From JBCAXA01 sp038749025 (lineage in GTDB: Bacteria; Pseudomonadota; Gammaproteobacteria; Steroidobacterales; Woeseiaceae): DNA of 64,000 bases. The stretch covers positions 60,870-124,869 of the forward strand of contig JBCDIL010000010.1 of assembly GCA_038749025.1 (NCBI GenBank), read 5' to 3'. Of the stretch, positions 1 to 9,515 are shown piece after piece. Below the pieces are notes generated by a model that saw only the letters and a list, made by a program, of their open reading frames with translations, was not told the origin of the DNA and made no database searches. A program made the position numbers and the translations under genes. Each line of letters begins with the position of its first letter. Within the stretch, counting starts at the first letter, position 1.

Positions 1-606
1 TTCGCCCATCTCGACACGGTCGCGATCGAGCGCCGTACCGCTGTTAAGGCAGGCGACGTACTCGGCACCATCGGCAACACCGGTAACGCCCGTACCACAC
101 CACCGCACCTGCACTTTGGCATCTACCAACGCGGTCGCGGCGCGATCGATCCGTTTCCTTACCTCGAATCGTTCCGGTATCGGCGTGAGCCAGCGCCGAG
201 TAACTTCGAACGGGGCTTCGTGACCGTGACGGCAACCCGTCTCAACCTACGTGCCACTCCACGCACGCAAGCCGACACACTGCTGCGACTGTCGAACCGC
301 GAGCTGGTTGAAACCCGCGCCGCTGCCGGCGACTGGCTACGTGTGCAGCGGCGCGACGGTATGACCGGCTGGATCAATCGCCGCTACCAAGAGCCCGTAA
401 CAGCGAGCGATGCACCGACTCCACTTGGCCGAGATACCTGGCTTCATGCCGTACCACGTGGTCAAGCGGTCGACCGACTGCTGGCCACTGACGAGGTGTT
501 CGTGTTCGCGACCGACGGTGGCTGGTCACTGGTGGGTCGCGATGCTAGCGCTCCGCTCGGCTGGCTGCCCTCTTATGCGCTCAATGCTGCCGACAGCTCG
601 TCGTAA
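1..606 (+). CDS. M23 family metallopeptidase with C-terminal SH3 domain (5' end cut off)
   Basis: Reading frame 1 is open from the first base, so the N-terminus lies outside the window. Residues 1-60 carry the end of a lysostaphin-type (M23/LytM) domain: the FAHLD stretch, the VKAGDVLGTIGNTG strand and the zinc/catalytic HLHF motif near residue 36. From about residue 74 there is a bacterial SH3-like module (LNLRATP, GDWLRVQRRDG, TGWI), followed by a second, degenerate SH3-like half. Family members cleave peptidoglycan cross-links in the periplasm, and SH3 modules usually bind wall peptide. The catalytic HxH is present, so it may be active, but the first zinc ligands cannot be seen. Confidence 0.85.
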   Translation, partial: FAHLDTVAIERRTAVKAGDVLGTIGNTGNARTTPPHLHFGIYQRGRGAIDPFPYLESFRYRREPAPSNFERGFVTVTATRLNLRATPRTQADTLLRLSNRELVETRAAAGDWLRVQRRDGMTGWINRRYQEPVTASDAPTPLGRDTWLHAVPRGQAVDRLLATDEVFVFATDGGWSLVGRDASAPLGWLPSYALNAADSSS

Positions 607-654
607 ATTGCTTACGTGCGGTACTTCGCGGAAGTCTTCTGCCGGTAGTTCCTC

Positions 655-975
655 GTGATAAGCAGTCTTTCGGTTCCTCGGCTGCGCCCATTCGCTCACG
701 CTTTCGCTTACTGGGTTCTCCTGTATTGGACATCTTGGCAGCTGTTGCTTGTTCTATTTGCGTTTAATAGTGTCGCTTTCATGGCTGCTACGCTCAGTGT
801 CATGGGCGCTATTTGTCTTGTCGTCTTCGTTGTCGCAGAACGTTCTTCGCACGTACAAATCGCCAACGAGAGCGAATGGAATCGCTCGACACGAGGCCAG
901 CGGGTTCTTGGTGGGATACTTGGCGTTGTCTGTTCTACCGCGGTTTACTTCACTGCTTGGCAAATATCGGCGTAA
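655..975 (+). CDS. small membrane protein of unknown function
   Basis: A 106-residue protein starting at GTG. It has about three hydrophobic segments (roughly residues 18-36, 38-60 and 84-104) separated by a short polar loop rich in Ser, Glu and Asn. No family is recognised. It lies 48 bases after the M23 gene and in the same direction, but codon quality is poorer than its neighbours and overlapping frames on both strands are also open, so it may not be a real gene. If real, it is an inner-membrane protein. Confidence 0.4.
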   Translation: MISSLSVPRLRPFAHAFAYWVLLYWTSWQLLLVLFAFNSVAFMAATLSVMGAICLVVFVVAERSSHVQIANESEWNRSTRGQRVLGGILGVVCSTAVYFTAWQISA

Positions 976-1066
976 CCGGTTGATAGCAACAAAGATGTCA
1001 AAGCGGGGCTGAAACCAACCGGTCATTCGACGTGGAATGAACGAGCGCAGAGCGACCCACACGCTC

Positions 1067-1072
1067 TATAAT
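1067..1072 (+). promoter_or_regulatory. candidate -10 element upstream of uvrD
   Basis: A perfect TATAAT lies 57 bases before the uvrD start codon. No good -35 hexamer is found at 16-18 bases upstream, so this is only a candidate promoter. Confidence 0.35.
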
Positions 1073-1129
1073 TACCGGTCCGCACCGACACGCCTTGTCG
1101 GGAGACAGCGTGATCGACATCAGGAATCT

Positions 1130-3310
1130 ATGGACGTAACCCCCATTCTCGCCCCGTTGAATGACGCGCAACGGGAAGCAGTCACGGCGCCCGATGCGCC
1201 GACCCTCGTTATCGCCGGCGCCGGCAGCGGCAAGACCCGCGTGCTGGTGCATCGCGCCGCTTGGCTCATCCAGGTGGAGAACGTCGCGCCGCAAAGTCTG
1301 TTGGCCGTAACGTTCACGAACAAAGCCGCCGCCGAGATGCGCGGCCGGATCGAGCACCTGTTGCAACTGCCGGTCAACCAGCTCTGGATCGGCACTTTCC
1401 ACGGGCTCGCGCATCGGTTGCTGCGCCGTCATTGGCAAGAAGCGAACCTGCCGCAGAACTTCCAAATCATCGACGCGGCCGATCAGCAGCGGATGATCAA
1501 GCGGATCGTCCGCGGGCTTGATCTCGACGATTCGCAATGGGTGCCGAAAGAAATCCAGTGGTTCATTAACGCGCAGAAAGACGAAGGCCTGCGCCCGCAC
1601 CAAGTCGACGACAAGGGCGATAGCCAGCGCGCCAAGTTCATCGAGCTGTACCGGGCCTACGAAGAGGCCTGCGCGACGGCCGGTCTTGTCGATTTCGCCG
1701 AGCTGCTGCTGCGTGCGTACGAACTGTGGCGCGACAACAAGGCCGTGCTCGAGCATTACCAACGGCGCTTTCGGCATATCCTGGTCGACGAGTTTCAGGA
1801 CACCAACGCCATTCAATACGCCTGGCTGAAAGTGCTGGCCGGCGACCAACGCCGTCCGTTCGTCGTGGGGGACGACGACCAGTCCATCTACCGCTGGCGA
1901 GGCGCCAAAGTCGAGCACATCCGTCGCTTCCAACGCGATTTTCCCGGCACGAAGATCGTTAAGCTTGAGCAAAACTACCGCTCGACCGGCACGATTCTGA
2001 AAGCCGCCAACGCGATCATCGCCAACAACGATGGCCGAATGGGCAAGAACCTCTGGACCGAAGGCAACGAAGGCGAACCGATCCGCTTGTATGCCGCCTT
2101 CAACGAGCGCGACGAAGCCGACTTTATCGTCAACCGTATTCGCGAATGGGTCGACCAAGGCAACCTTCGCACCGAAGTCGCCATTCTGTACCGCTCTAAC
2201 GCGCAATCCCGCGTGATGGAAGAAGGCTTGATGAACGCGGCGATCCCATACCGCGTTTACGGCGGCCTGCGCTTCTTCGAGCGAGCCGAGATTAAAGACG
2301 CGTTGGCCTATATGCGCCTCGTCGTTAACCGCGACGACGACACATCGTTTGAGCGGGTCGTTAATACGCCGACGCGGGGCATCGGCTCGCGCAGCGTCGA
2401 CGCGATTCGCGAATACGCCAAGGCCAATGCCTGCTCGTTGTGGCGCGCCGCCGGTGCTGTCGTCGCCGACGGCCTTGCATCACGCGCCGCCAACGCCGTG
2501 ATGGCGTTCTTGAATCTCATCGAGTTCCTCGACCGCGACACGAAGGGCTTGCCGCTGCACGAGCAAGTGGACCACATCGTCAAAGTCTCCGGGCTGCTGG
2601 ATCACTACAACCGCGACCGCACCGACCGCTCGGAGGCGAAAGTTGAGAACTTGGAAGAACTCGTTAACGCGGCGCGTGGCTTCACGCTGGCCGAAGACGA
2701 AGAATTGCCGCCGATCGAGGCGTTTCTTGCACACGCGGCGCTCGAAGCGGGAGAAGGCCAGGCCGATAAGTGGGACGACTGCGTCCAGCTGATGACGCTG
2801 CACTCGGCCAAAGGCCTCGAGTTCCCGCTCGTGTTTTTGGCCGGCATGGAAGACGGCTTGTTCCCGCACCAACGCTCGGTGAACGACCCAGGCGGGCTCG
2901 AAGAAGAGCGCCGGCTTTGCTACGTCGGTACCACGCGGGCCATGCAGCGCCTATACCTGACCTACGCCGAGCAACGGCGCATGCACGGAATGGAGAATTT
3001 TTCGGTCCCTTCGCGCTTTATCGCCGAAATTCCGCACGAATGCGTGGAAGAAGTGCGCCCACGGGCCCGCGTATCGCGGCCGATGGCACCGCCGCGCTCA
3101 CCCCGCGGCGGCCGCGCGGTGCCGGGCAGCACCGGTATTCCCAGTGAGTCGCCGATTCGCCTCGGCCAGAATGTCCGCCACAAGAAGTTCGGTGATGGCG
3201 TGGTTTTGTCGTGCGAGGGACAGGGCGCACACGCCCGGGTTCAGGTGAATTTTGAGACGGCCGGCACGAAAATCCTGATGCTCAGCTACGCCAATCTCGA
3301 AGTGTTGTAA
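1130..3310 (+). CDS. uvrD: DNA helicase II, UvrD
   Basis: A 726-residue superfamily 1A helicase that unwinds DNA 3'-5' in nucleotide excision and mismatch repair. Motifs in order: Q-motif LNDAQREAV (residues 10-18), Walker A GAGSGKT (30-36), FTNKAA, Walker B VDEFQDTN (about 219), GDDDQSIYRWRGA, LEQNYRST, TLHSAKGLEF (about 559) and a CYVGTTRA motif VI. The C-terminus has the UvrD-type tail VRHKKFGDGVV...GQGAHARVQVNF, which separates it from Rep and PcrA-like relatives. ATG 1130 was chosen because the protein starts at the usual place there; upstream in-frame codons would add a 31-residue unrelated extension. Confidence 0.96.
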   Translation: MDVTPILAPLNDAQREAVTAPDAPTLVIAGAGSGKTRVLVHRAAWLIQVENVAPQSLLAVTFTNKAAAEMRGRIEHLLQLPVNQLWIGTFHGLAHRLLRRHWQEANLPQNFQIIDAADQQRMIKRIVRGLDLDDSQWVPKEIQWFINAQKDEGLRPHQVDDKGDSQRAKFIELYRAYEEACATAGLVDFAELLLRAYELWRDNKAVLEHYQRRFRHILVDEFQDTNAIQYAWLKVLAGDQRRPFVVGDDDQSIYRWRGAKVEHIRRFQRDFPGTKIVKLEQNYRSTGTILKAANAIIANNDGRMGKNLWTEGNEGEPIRLYAAFNERDEADFIVNRIREWVDQGNLRTEVAILYRSNAQSRVMEEGLMNAAIPYRVYGGLRFFERAEIKDALAYMRLVVNRDDDTSFERVVNTPTRGIGSRSVDAIREYAKANACSLWRAAGAVVADGLASRAANAVMAFLNLIEFLDRDTKGLPLHEQVDHIVKVSGLLDHYNRDRTDRSEAKVENLEELVNAARGFTLAEDEELPPIEAFLAHAALEAGEGQADKWDDCVQLMTLHSAKGLEFPLVFLAGMEDGLFPHQRSVNDPGGLEEERRLCYVGTTRAMQRLYLTYAEQRRMHGMENFSVPSRFIAEIPHECVEEVRPRARVSRPMAPPRSPRGGRAVPGSTGIPSESPIRLGQNVRHKKFGDGVVLSCEGQGAHARVQVNFETAGTKILMLSYANLEVL

Positions 3311-3348
3311 CATTTCGTGATGGCTGGCCGGTAGGTCGGAAAGCACGC

Positions 3349-4725
3349 GTGAACATACTTATCCTCGGGGCCGGTCAGGTCGGCTCGTCGGCAGCGTCGC
3401 AACTCGCACGCGAAGATGCCAACGAGGTTACCGTTGTCGACTTAAACGAAGACGTCTTGCGGGACCTGCAAGACCGACTCGACCTTCGCACCGTGGTCGG
3501 CCACGCCGGTCACCCCGAGGTCTTGGAACGGGCCGGCGGCAACGATGCCGACATCATTATCGCGCTCACTGACAGCGACGAGACCAACATGATCGCCTGT
3601 CAGGTCGCGTACACGCTGTTCCATACGCCGACGAAAATCGCTCGCATCCGTGCGGCCGAGTACATGCGCGCCGAGAAGCTGTTTACGCAAGGGTCGGTGC
3701 CAGTCGATGTCCGGATCTCGCCCGAGCAGCTCGTCTGCAACTACATCGCGCAGCTCATTCTTTACCCCGGTGCATTCCAGGTACTGGAGTTTGCCGAGGG
3801 TGCCGTTCGACTGGTCGGCGTGCGCGCTGACCGCGAGGGCTCACTGGTTGGGCAACCGCTAAAAACCATTCGTGAACACATTCCGAACACCGAGGGCCGC
3901 GTCGCGGCCATTTACCGAGACGGCAAAGCGATTCACTTGGATGGCGATACGGTGCTGCGCGATGGCGACGAGGTGTTTTTCCTTGCGGCACGCAAAGATG
4001 TACGGCTATTCATCAGTGAGCTACGCAAACTGGAAGACCCGGTTAAGCGGGTTGTTATCGCTGGCGGCGGCAGCATCGGTTTGCGCCTGGCGCAAGTGCT
4101 GGAACAAACCAATCAGGTCAAGATCATCGAGCGCGACCCTGCACGGGCACGGCAGATCTCCGAACAACTGACCAAAGCGATTGTGCTGGTCGGCGACGGC
4201 GCCGATGAAGAACTGCTGCTCGAAGAAAACGTTGATAGCTGCGACATGTTCTGCGCCGTAACGAACGCCGAGGAAGCCAACATTTTGTCGGCGATGCTGG
4301 CCAAGCGGCTTGGCGCCAACAAAGTACTGGCGCTGATTAACCGGCCGTCGTACGCCGAGCTGATGGAATCCGGCAATATCGATATCGCGCTGTCGCCGCA
4401 GCAGATCACGATCGGTTCCTTGCTTGCGCATGTCCGCCGCGGCGATGTTGTGAAGGTTCATTCGCTGCGCCGCGGCAAGGCCGAGGCAATTGAAGCGGTC
4501 GCGCACGGCAAAAAGGACAGCTCGAAAGTGGTTGGCCGGCGTATCGACGAAGTCGAGTTGCCGAAAGGGACAACAATCGCCTGCATCGTACGTCAAGGCG
4601 ACCTAATCATGGCCCACCACGACACCGTTATTGAGGCTGACGACCACGTTATCTTGTTCATGACCGATCGGCGGCGCATTGAGGCGGTCGAGGATCTTTT
4701 CCAAGTCGGCGTCTCATTCCTTTAG
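3349..4725 (+). CDS. trkA: Trk potassium uptake system, NAD-binding subunit TrkA
   Basis: A 458-residue cytoplasmic regulator of the Trk K+ channel with the usual tandem RCK layout: RCK_N (NILILGAGQVG, residues 2-12), RCK_C, then a second Rossmann domain (VVIAGGGSIGLRLAQVLE, near residue 231) and a second RCK_C. Both glycine-rich dinucleotide loops are intact. It starts at GTG 38 bases after uvrD. TrkH follows after 56 bases, so the two make the channel and its ligand-sensing ring. Length and motifs match gammaproteobacterial TrkA. Confidence 0.96.
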   Translation: MNILILGAGQVGSSAASQLAREDANEVTVVDLNEDVLRDLQDRLDLRTVVGHAGHPEVLERAGGNDADIIIALTDSDETNMIACQVAYTLFHTPTKIARIRAAEYMRAEKLFTQGSVPVDVRISPEQLVCNYIAQLILYPGAFQVLEFAEGAVRLVGVRADREGSLVGQPLKTIREHIPNTEGRVAAIYRDGKAIHLDGDTVLRDGDEVFFLAARKDVRLFISELRKLEDPVKRVVIAGGGSIGLRLAQVLEQTNQVKIIERDPARARQISEQLTKAIVLVGDGADEELLLEENVDSCDMFCAVTNAEEANILSAMLAKRLGANKVLALINRPSYAELMESGNIDIALSPQQITIGSLLAHVRRGDVVKVHSLRRGKAEAIEAVAHGKKDSSKVVGRRIDEVELPKGTTIACIVRQGDLIMAHHDTVIEADDHVILFMTDRRRIEAVEDLFQVGVSFL

Positions 4726-4781
4726 GAACGCCTCAAGCGGTCCGATAAGACGTCTCGTGATGGCAGAAACCCCATAACGCA

Positions 4782-6233
4782 ATGAACCTCCTCGTTGTTC
4801 AACGCATACTCGGCCTGCTGTTGATGATCTTCAGCTTGACGATGCTGCCACCGGTATTGGTCGCCGTGATTTTCAGCGAGCCCAGCTGGCAGCCGTTTAT
4901 CTATGGCTTTGTGTTAACGCTGATCTCGGGACTCGTTATCTGGCTGCCGGTTCGCCGCGCCAACCGCGACCTTCGGTTACGCGACGGTTTCTTGGTCGTC
5001 GCCTCGTTCTGGATGGTGTTGGGTACGTTCGGCTCAGCACCGCTGCTGTTCTCGGAAGTACCGACGATGTCGTTCACCGATGCCGTCTTCGAGGCCATGT
5101 CAGGGCTAACAACTACCGGGGCAACGGTCTTAACCGGTCTCGACGCCTTGCCCAAATCGATTTTGTACTACCGCCAGCAACTGCAATGGCTGGGGGGTAT
5201 GGGCATTATTGTTTTGGCTGTTGCGGTTCTGCCGATGCTAGGTGTCGGCGGCATGCAGTTGTACCGTGCCGAAACACCGGGCCCGATCAAAGACAACAAG
5301 CTCACGCCACGGATTACCGAGACGGCGAAAGCACTGTGGTACGTCTACCTCGGTTTCACGATCATCTGCGGCGTGTGTTACTGGCTCGCTGGCATGAACG
5401 TTTTCGATGCACTCTGCCACGCGTTTTCCACGGTTGCGATCGGCGGTTTCTCAACGCATGACTTGAGCATCGGGCACTTTCAGAACCCGAGCATTGATCT
5501 GATCGCCATCGTGTTTATGTTCGTGGCCGGCATCAATTTCTCACTGCATTTTTTCGGCTGGCGCCACAACAGCATTCGTCACTACATCGAGGACCCGGAG
5601 TTCAGGGCTTACGTCGTCGCCCTGTGTACCGTCAGCATCATCGCGGCCATCACGCTCCTCATCAGCAACGAGTACGAAGATCCGGCCACCAACGTCATTA
5701 CCGGTGTATTCCAAGCGGTGTCGCTCGCGACGACAACCGGGTTTACCACGGCGAACTACGCGAGCTGGCCGGGCGCGTTGCCGGTGCTGTTGATCATGGC
5801 GAGCTTTGTCGGCGGCTGTGCCGGCTCGACGGCCGGTGGCATGAAAGTGATGCGCTGGCTGCTCGTCTATAAGCAAGGCGCCCGCGAGATAACCCGTCTC
5901 GTGCATCCGAGCGCCGAGATACCGGTGCGAATCGGCAGCAAGGCGGTTTCGTACCGCGTTATCGAAGCGGTCTGGGGCTTCTTCGCGGTGTACGTCATCG
6001 TTTTCGTTGTCGTGTTGATGGCACTACTCGCAACGGGACTCGACCCGGTAACGGCGTTCTCCGCCGTCGCGGCAACGCTTAACAACTTGGGTCCCGGCCT
6101 CGGCGGTGTTACCGCCGGCTTTATGGGCGTGTCGGATGCGGCGAAGTGGGTATCGATTGTGGCCATGGTGCTTGGCCGGCTGGAAATCTTTACGTTGTTG
6201 GTGTTGATAACGCCAACGTTCTGGCGCCGGTAG
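4782..6233 (+). CDS. trkH: Trk potassium uptake system, channel subunit TrkH
   Basis: A 483-residue integral membrane protein with the four M1-P-M2 repeats of the SKT superfamily. Filter-like sequences are visible: GLTTTGATV (about 110), AIGGFSTH (about 222), SLATTTGFTT (about 315) and LNNLGPGLGG (about 430). It forms the K+ pore that TrkA gates. The C-terminus ends FWRR as in many TrkH proteins. The next gene begins 6 bases downstream, so trkAH and the TRAP genes are probably co-transcribed. Confidence 0.95.
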   Translation: MNLLVVQRILGLLLMIFSLTMLPPVLVAVIFSEPSWQPFIYGFVLTLISGLVIWLPVRRANRDLRLRDGFLVVASFWMVLGTFGSAPLLFSEVPTMSFTDAVFEAMSGLTTTGATVLTGLDALPKSILYYRQQLQWLGGMGIIVLAVAVLPMLGVGGMQLYRAETPGPIKDNKLTPRITETAKALWYVYLGFTIICGVCYWLAGMNVFDALCHAFSTVAIGGFSTHDLSIGHFQNPSIDLIAIVFMFVAGINFSLHFFGWRHNSIRHYIEDPEFRAYVVALCTVSIIAAITLLISNEYEDPATNVITGVFQAVSLATTTGFTTANYASWPGALPVLLIMASFVGGCAGSTAGGMKVMRWLLVYKQGAREITRLVHPSAEIPVRIGSKAVSYRVIEAVWGFFAVYVIVFVVVLMALLATGLDPVTAFSAVAATLNNLGPGLGGVTAGFMGVSDAAKWVSIVAMVLGRLEIFTLLVLITPTFWRR

Positions 6234-6239
6234 TCGACG

Positions 6240-6770
6240 GTGGACGCCCTCGGTAAACGGCTAGACAGGTTGTCGCAATGGGTCGGCGAATGCGTCGCGT
6301 GGCTAACGCTGATTATGGTGCTCGTGACGTTTACCGTCGTTGTGTTGCGGTACGTCTTCGCCATTAACTACATCTGGATGCAAGAAGCGGTTACGTGGAT
6401 GCATGCTGCCGTGTTTATGCTCGGGGCCGCCTATGCGCTGGAACGTGGCGAGCACGTGCGCGTCGATGTGTTCTACCGGCACCGTAGCGCGAAGATGCGT
6501 GCGTTGATCGACACGCTGGGCGTCGTGTTCTTGCTGATTCCGCTGATGGCGTTTTTCATATTCGTCTCGTGGGACTACGTGACGGGGTCATGGGCGATAC
6601 GGGAAGGTTCGCGGCAAGCGCAAGGGCTGCCCTTCCCGGCCACACCGCTACTGAAATCGCTATTGATCCTTATGCCGGTACTGGTAACGCTACAAGGCAT
6701 CTCGATGGTGATCCGTGCCTGGCTGCACCCACACGATGTTGCCGACGATCTACCGAGCGAGGTGCCATAA
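6240..6770 (+). CDS. TRAP transporter small permease (DctQ family)
   Basis: A 176-residue protein starting at GTG with four hydrophobic segments and the DctQ-type core: YVFAINYIWMQEAVTWMHA, then ALERGEHVRVDVFY. In tripartite ATP-independent periplasmic transporters this subunit pairs with the large permease, which lies directly downstream (0-base gap). Six bases separate it from trkH. The extracytoplasmic binding protein (DctP) is not in the window, so the substrate cannot be assigned. Confidence 0.9.
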   Translation: MDALGKRLDRLSQWVGECVAWLTLIMVLVTFTVVVLRYVFAINYIWMQEAVTWMHAAVFMLGAAYALERGEHVRVDVFYRHRSAKMRALIDTLGVVFLLIPLMAFFIFVSWDYVTGSWAIREGSRQAQGLPFPATPLLKSLLILMPVLVTLQGISMVIRAWLHPHDVADDLPSEVP

Positions 6771-8144
6771 ATGGGTATCGCGGCGCTCGGCATGTTCTTT
6801 TGTGTGGTTATCGTGTTACTGGCCGGCTTCCCGGTCGCGTTCACACTCGGCGGCGTGGCGTTGCTGTTCGCACTCATCGCCTCGTTGGTCGGTGCGTTTG
6901 ATCTCACCTTCCTCGGCACGATGCCGAGCCGACTCGCCGGCATCATGAACAACGACACGATGGTGGCCGTACCGCTGTTCGTGTTTATGGGCGTTGTGCT
7001 CGAGCGCGCCCGCATTGCTGAAGAACTATTGGAAACGCTCGCGCTGGTATTTGGTCGGCTACGCGGCGGCCTTGGCATCGCCGTGACGCTTGTCGGCATG
7101 CTATTGGCGGCAAGTACCGGCATCGTTGGCGCCACGGTCGTGACAATGGGCTTGTTGTCGCTGCCGACGATGCTAAAACGCGGCTACTCGCCGGCCGTCG
7201 CGAGTGGCGCGATTTGTGCGTCCGGTACCTTGGGCCAAATCATTCCGCCGTCGATCGTGCTCGTGTTGCTCGGCGACGTGTTGTCGTCGGCCTACGCTCA
7301 AGCGCAGCTCCAGCAAGGGGTCTTTAGCCCCGAGACGGTAGCGGTCGATGACTTGTTCGCTGGCGCCTTGCTCCCCGGCTTAATGCTGGTGGGCCTCTAC
7401 ATGGCATACCTAGCCATCGTCGCGGTTTTAAAACCGGAACTGATGCCGGCCGCCAGCCAGGACAACGACGATGTGAGCGTTGGCCGCGTACTCGGTGCAC
7501 TGCTGCCACCGTTGGTATTAATCGTCGCTGTCCTCGGTTCCATTCTCGTCGGCGCGGCAACGCCAACCGAAGCGGCGGCAGTCGGCGCCGTCGGTGCGTT
7601 AGTGCTCGCCATCGCCCGCGGTACGCTCGATCTTGCTTGTTTGCGCGATGTGATGCGCTCTACCGTCGGCGTCAGCGCGATGGTCTTTATGATCCTGATC
7701 GGCGCGTCGGTTTTTAGCGTGGTCTTCCGCGGTCTCGGCGGCGATGAAGCCGTCCGCGAACTCCTAACCGGCTTGCCATTCGGCGTATTCGGCGCGTTGC
7801 TCGTCGTTATGGTCGTGATGTTCTTGCTCGGGTTCGTGCTCGACTTCATCGAGATCACGTTTGTTGTCGTGCCGATCGTTGGTCCGGTCTTGCTGGCGAT
7901 GGGCCTCGACCCGATTTGGCTCGGCGTCATGATCGCGATCAACTTGCAAACGAGCTTCTTAACACCGCCATTTGGGTTCGCGTTGTTCTACTTGCGCGGC
8001 GTGGCGCCGGCGAGCGTCGCCACGACCGCCATCTACCGTGGCGCGATGCCGTTTGTGGCGATTCAGATCCTCGCGCTGGTTATCCTTGCGATCTGGCCGT
8101 CGCTGGCGACCTGGTTGCCGGACCTACTTAACGCGAATCGCTAG
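6771..8144 (+). CDS. TRAP transporter large permease (DctM family)
   Basis: A 457-residue, roughly 12-14 helix permease, the Na+-coupled transport subunit of a TRAP transporter. Characteristic stretches include MNNDTMVAVPLFVFMG (about 58), SGTLGQIIPPSIVLVLLGD (about 150), ATPTEAAAVGAVGA (about 263) and QTSFLTPPFGFALFYLRG (about 393). The start codon abuts the dctQ stop, which indicates translational coupling. It ends the apparent trkA-trkH-dctQ-dctM operon and converges on the minus-strand hydrolase gene. Confidence 0.93.
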   Translation: MGIAALGMFFCVVIVLLAGFPVAFTLGGVALLFALIASLVGAFDLTFLGTMPSRLAGIMNNDTMVAVPLFVFMGVVLERARIAEELLETLALVFGRLRGGLGIAVTLVGMLLAASTGIVGATVVTMGLLSLPTMLKRGYSPAVASGAICASGTLGQIIPPSIVLVLLGDVLSSAYAQAQLQQGVFSPETVAVDDLFAGALLPGLMLVGLYMAYLAIVAVLKPELMPAASQDNDDVSVGRVLGALLPPLVLIVAVLGSILVGAATPTEAAAVGAVGALVLAIARGTLDLACLRDVMRSTVGVSAMVFMILIGASVFSVVFRGLGGDEAVRELLTGLPFGVFGALLVVMVVMFLLGFVLDFIEITFVVVPIVGPVLLAMGLDPIWLGVMIAINLQTSFLTPPFGFALFYLRGVAPASVATTAIYRGAMPFVAIQILALVILAIWPSLATWLPDLLNANR

Positions 8145-8195
8145 CGTAGCCCGCTCTCGCGGTGAGCAAACAGTTGCCGGAGCGGTTTACAACAC

Positions 8196-9515
8196 TTAGG
8201 TAATGACCCCGATGTAATTTTTTCCCATCAACGTGGTCACCACTTCCCGCATAAAATCGGGGCCGTTCGGTCCGTGCACCATCACGACGATGCCCTTGCG
8301 AGTCATGGGATCGCCGACGGCGAGCGCGTGATGCGATGGTCCGTTTTTGCCCCAATGGTAAAAAACGACGCCTTCATGGCGTTTCTCAAGACCCCATCCT
8401 AGGCCGCGTGGTAGCACGCCGTTCTGTACGCGGGGCCGTTCGTATTGGGGCGTCAGCATCATTTCGCGCATCGCGTCGGAAAGCTCAAATGACTCACGCC
8501 GCCGACCCGGCAGCATTAAAGCGACGAACTTAGCGTAATCGGCCGGCGTACAACGCAAGCTGGACGGGCTGTCGATCATCATCCCCGTAGGCAAGCGCCA
8601 ATACCAGGCGGGCTGGCGTTTCATGCGTGGGTGCATGAACGGCGACATTTCGTAGGTGGCTTTGACCTGATCCTCCCACGTCCACATTTTCATGGGTCGA
8701 CCCCACTTTTCGGCCACCTCGTGCAGTTTCCAACCCAGTGCACGTCGATACTGCAAGGTGTCGACAGCCAGCTGGCCGTCGTTGTCGATGACGTGGTAGT
8801 AGGTCTCCCGGCCGTCGCGATCCGCCGACCAGAGCATTTGCATGTCGCTAAGACCTGCCGGCTCGAACAAACGCTTGCGCATGATGACGTCGAGTCCGTC
8901 GCCGGTGATGGCCTCCATCACGCGTTGCAGCCAATGGTACGCCTCACCGGAGTAGCTCGTGTCTGTGCCAGGCTCGTAGTTGAGCTTTAGCGGTTGTGGA
9001 CCGTCTTCGTCAGGGCGCCAGTTCGGGAGACCTGAGGTGTGTTGTAGCGCATCGCGTACCGTCACCTTTTCTGCGAATGCATCGCTGACCAAGTCGTCGG
9101 GTCGGTAATACTTCACCAAGCGGTCATCGAGACTGAGTTCACCGTTCTCGGTCGCCTTCAACACAACGTAGGCGAAAATCGGTTTCGACAAAGAGGCCGC
9201 CTGAAACAACGTGGTCTCGGTAACGGGTTGCTCGGTTGAGACGTTAGTGACACCGAAACTCTTGTGCCAAGCAAGCGTTGCATCCTCAACAAAGGCAACG
9301 CCAGCACCGGGTAGGTTGTAGTCTGCAATCAGCGTAGAGATAAAGTCGTCAATATCTAGGCCCGGTTGTGCGTAGGTCGGCTTAGTGGCGGCTAGTGGCA
9401 GCGCTGCCAGCGCGGTAAGCGACACAGCGCGCTTGACGACTTCACGGCGGTTGATGACTTCTGGCTTAGCACGGTTCGTATTGCACTCGCTAGTTTTACC
9501 GGTGACTGAAGTCAT
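8196..9515 (-). CDS. exported beta-lactamase-fold serine hydrolase
   Basis: A 439-residue class C beta-lactamase/DD-peptidase-family protein. The N-terminus (about 50 residues) has NRREVVKR before a hydrophobic AVSLTALAALPLAA stretch and a TYAQ cleavage-like site, which suggests export, perhaps by Tat. The SxxK nucleophile motif is SLSK, the second motif is YSGEAYHW, and the third (KTG-like) is HWGKNG near residue 383. Substrate is unknown; relatives include esterases and peptidases. It is the last gene of a five-gene minus-strand operon, overlapping the preceding gene by 4 bases. Confidence 0.88.
   Translation of the reverse strand: MTSVTGKTSECNTNRAKPEVINRREVVKRAVSLTALAALPLAATKPTYAQPGLDIDDFISTLIADYNLPGAGVAFVEDATLAWHKSFGVTNVSTEQPVTETTLFQAASLSKPIFAYVVLKATENGELSLDDRLVKYYRPDDLVSDAFAEKVTVRDALQHTSGLPNWRPDEDGPQPLKLNYEPGTDTSYSGEAYHWLQRVMEAITGDGLDVIMRKRLFEPAGLSDMQMLWSADRDGRETYYHVIDNDGQLAVDTLQYRRALGWKLHEVAEKWGRPMKMWTWEDQVKATYEMSPFMHPRMKRQPAWYWRLPTGMMIDSPSSLRCTPADYAKFVALMLPGRRRESFELSDAMREMMLTPQYERPRVQNGVLPRGLGWGLEKRHEGVVFYHWGKNGPSHHALAVGDPMTRKGIVVMVHGPNGPDFMREVVTTLMGKNYIGVIT

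Noticed and set aside
998..2206. Long minus-strand frame of 402 codons inside uvrD
   Set aside because: It is the antisense of a clear UvrD gene with all helicase motifs; high GC and codon bias make long antisense frames common. No domain seen.
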